From positions 248,001 to 312,000 of the forward strand of contig NZ_BPQO01000003.1 of assembly GCF_022179285.1 (NCBI RefSeq): a stretch of 64,000 nt of DNA, read 5' to 3'. The translations under genes and the position numbers were made by a program. Below, one piece after another: positions 62,374-64,000 of this stretch; the stretch's first letter is position 1, and each line of letters starts with the position of its first letter. The DNA is from Methylobacterium hispanicum. Its GTDB lineage: Bacteria > Pseudomonadota > Alphaproteobacteria > Rhizobiales > Beijerinckiaceae. Below the pieces are notes generated by a model. The model had not been told where the DNA came from. It ran no database searches and saw nothing but the letters and a program-made list of their open reading frames with translations.

Positions 62374-62961
62374 TTACGCCACAGCCGCTTCGGACTGATC
62401 GTTCGGATCGGCGTCGCGGCGGCGGCTCTGGAGGGCCGACACCTTGAGACCGCGGCGGGCCGCGACGGAGCGCGGGCTGTCCTCGTTCTTGAGCGCCTCG
62501 AAGGTGGCGCGCACGAGGTTGTAGGGGTTCGAGGAGCCGAGGCTCTTGGCCACCACGTCCTGCATGCCGAGCGTCTCGAAGACGGCGCGCATCGGGCCGC
62601 CCGCGATGATGCCGGTGCCCTGCGGGGCCGCGCGGAGGATCACCTTGCCGGCGCCGTGACGGCCGTTGACGTCGTGGTGCAGGGTCCGGCCCTCGCGCAA
62701 GCTGACCCGGATCAGGCCGCGCTTGGCGGCTTCCGTCGCCTTGCGGATGGCCTCGGGCACCTCGCGCGCCTTGCCGTGGCCGAAGCCGACCCGGCCCTTC
62801 TGGTCGCCGACGACGACGAGGGCCGCGAAGCCGAAGCGACGGCCGCCCTTCACCACCTTGGCGACGCGGTTAATGTGGACGAGCTTGTCCACGAACTCGC
62901 TGTCGCGCTCCTCGCGATCCTCGCGGCGGCCGCGGCCACCGCCCTCACGTTCACGTGCCAT
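62374..62961 (-). CDS. rpsE: 30S ribosomal protein S5
   Basis: 195 residues. A basic N-terminal extension ([18 protein letters not shown]) is followed by [27 protein letters not shown] and the S5 domain 2 [19 protein letters not shown]. It takes part in decoding accuracy and helicase activity at the mRNA entry. The 186-base gap to rplR upstream is large for this operon and holds two hairpins. Confidence 0.96.
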   Translation of the reverse strand: MAREREGGGRGRREDREERDSEFVDKLVHINRVAKVVKGGRRFGFAALVVVGDQKGRVGFGHGKAREVPEAIRKATEAAKRGLIRVSLREGRTLHHDVNGRHGAGKVILRAAPQGTGIIAGGPMRAVFETLGMQDVVAKSLGSSNPYNLVRATFEALKNEDSPRSVAARRGLKVSALQSRRRDADPNDQSEAAVA

Positions 62962-63068
62962 TCTGATACCCGTCTATCGCACTGGCGCGGGCGGCGGGCC
63001 CGCTCGCTTGAAGATGATGTTCGAGGAGCAGCCGAACCGCTCCCCTCCGCCGAATCTCATTCTTGGTG

Positions 63069-63132
63069 TTCCATCCGTGATGGAACGTCCGCCGCGCTTG
63101 CGAGCCCCCGGACGTTGGTCCGGGGGCTCGTG
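63069..63132 (-). other. Two hairpins in the rplR-rpsE intergenic region
   Basis: TTCCATC/GATGGAA (about 63070-63086) and GAGCCCCCGGAC/GTCCGGGGGCTC (63105-63132) lie in the 186-base gap between rplR and rpsE. The second stem has 12 perfect pairs and a four-base loop but no U-run on the transcribed strand. It may be an attenuator, an RNA-processing site or a repeat element. Confidence 0.6.
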
Positions 63133-63147
63133 AGGCGCGGAGCGCCC

Positions 63148-63510
63148 TCAGAACTCCAGGCCGCCCTCGCGGGCGGCATCCGCCAGGGCCTTGACGCGGC
63201 CGTGGTAGATGTAGCCCGAGCGGTCGAAGATCACCTTGGTGACGCCGGCCGCCTTGGCGCGCTCGGCGACGAGCTTGCCCACGGCGGTGGCGGCGGCGAC
63301 GTCGGCGCCGGTCTTCAGGTCCGCCCGGATCGCCTTGTCGATCGACGAGGCGGCGGCGAGCGTCTTGCCCTGGGCATCGTCGATGACCTGGACGTAGATC
63401 TGCTTCGACGAGCGGAACACCGAGAGCCGCGGACGGCCGTTGGCGGCGGCCCGCAGGGCCTTCCGGACGCGGATCTTGCGCCGCTGGAGGGCGATAAGCT
63501 TGTTCGACAT
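63148..63510 (-). CDS. rplR: 50S ribosomal protein L18
   Basis: 120 residues. [37 protein letters not shown] and C-terminal [26 protein letters not shown] are canonical. It binds 5S rRNA. Confidence 0.97.
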   Translation of the reverse strand: MSNKLIALQRRKIRVRKALRAAANGRPRLSVFRSSKQIYVQVIDDAQGKTLAAASSIDKAIRADLKTGADVAAATAVGKLVAERAKAAGVTKVIFDRSGYIYHGRVKALADAAREGGLEF

Positions 63511-63522
63511 CTTAAGCCCTCC

Positions 63523-64000
63523 TTACTTCTTCTTGCCTTCCTTGCGGAAGATGAACTCGCCCGCGTACTTGACGCCCTTGCCCTTGTAGGGTTCGGGGCC
63601 GCGGTAGTCACGGATCTCGGCGGCCACCTGGCCGACGCGCTGCCGGTCGATGCCCGAGATCACGATCTCCGTGGGCTTGGGCGTCACGATGGTGATGCCG
63701 GCCGGGATCTCGTACTCGATGTCGTGGCTGTAGCCGAGCGACAGCTTGAGCGCCTTGCCGGCCATCGCGGCGCGGTAGCCCACGCCCGTGATCTCCAGCT
63801 TCTTCTCGAAGCCCTTCGAGACGCCCTCGACGAGGTTCGCCACCTGGGCGCGCGAGGTGCCCCAGAGCGAGCGGGCCTCCTTGGACTGGTTCTTGGGCTG
63901 CACGGAGACCGCGCCGTCCTCGAAGGCCACGTCCACCAGGGCCGGGACGACGAACTGCAGCTCGCCCTTCTGACCCTTCATCTTCACGGTCTGACCGTCG
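63523..64000 (-). CDS. rplF: 50S ribosomal protein L6 (5' end outside the window)
   Basis: 159 codons of the gene are present. The frame continues past base 64000 as [14 protein letters not shown], which aligns with the usual strand after the L6 N-terminus, so about 18 residues are missing. [21 protein letters not shown] and the C-terminal [25 protein letters not shown] confirm L6. The GTG at 63987 is internal, not the start. Confidence 0.95.
   Translation of the reverse strand, partial: DGQTVKMKGQKGELQFVVPALVDVAFEDGAVSVQPKNQSKEARSLWGTSRAQVANLVEGVSKGFEKKLEITGVGYRAAMAGKALKLSLGYSHDIEYEIPAGITIVTPKPTEIVISGIDRQRVGQVAAEIRDYRGPEPYKGKGVKYAGEFIFRKEGKKK

Overview
The window is chromosomal DNA of a very GC-rich alphaproteobacterium, most likely Methylobacterium/Methylorubrum (Rhizobiales). 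The grounds are the FtcR-type flagellar regulator, the content and order of the ribosomal-protein operon, a biotin-dependent propionyl-CoA carboxylase subunit, many GTG/TTG starts and 4-nt stop/start overlaps, and several families of intergenic nested-hairpin repeats. No phage, transposase, integrase or CRISPR array was seen. The genus is inferred from protein resemblance and gene content, not from a database match.

Layout. 1-2.3 kb: the last codons of a flagellin gene, its terminator, ftcR with a CtrA-like site upstream, and small proteins including VanZ-like. 2.4-5.2 kb: a TonB-dependent receptor under a cobalamin riboswitch and a pair of palindromic operators. 5.2-11 kb: an amino-acid oxidase-like flavoprotein, an HD hydrolase, an MHS-type transporter, small unknown proteins, two hairpin repeats and tRNA-Arg(TCT). 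11.1-15.9 kb: a redoxin/2-oxoglutarate oxygenase fusion, a membrane histidine kinase and a response regulator with a quorum-sensing-type LuxR helix-turn-helix, then an RTX protein. Lux-box-like palindromes precede both the oxygenase and the RTX gene; this is the best candidate here for an undescribed circuit. 16-34 kb: housekeeping genes (pccA, SDR, CDF exporter, HIT, PilZ, nadE, an FtsK without membrane helices, lolA, acyltransferase, xth, MHS transporter).

34.5-41.2 kb: two ABC importers, one nitrate-type behind an excellent sigma-54 promoter, one sulfonate/taurine-type. 43.0-54.5 kb: one long chemosensory operon (CheW, CheR-TPR, CheW, MCP, CheA-REC, CheB and two multidomain receiver/kinase proteins), organised like Wsp/Che3 clusters but without a diguanylate cyclase. 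54.5-55.4 kb: an overlapping pair consisting of an AbiEii-type nucleotidyltransferase and a small upstream protein, toxin-antitoxin-like. 55.5-64 kb: the spc/alpha ribosomal operon on the minus strand, from rplF (cut by the window edge) to rplQ, with an unrelated metallo-beta-lactamase-fold gene lying between rpsK and rpoA.

How the parts relate: flagellin and ftcR belong to motility. The B12-controlled receptor and pccA both touch cobalamin/propionyl-CoA metabolism, which is central in methylotrophs using the ethylmalonyl-CoA pathway. The chemosensory operon is probably a signalling cascade with output other than flagellar switching, because it carries no stand-alone CheY and ends in two kinases.
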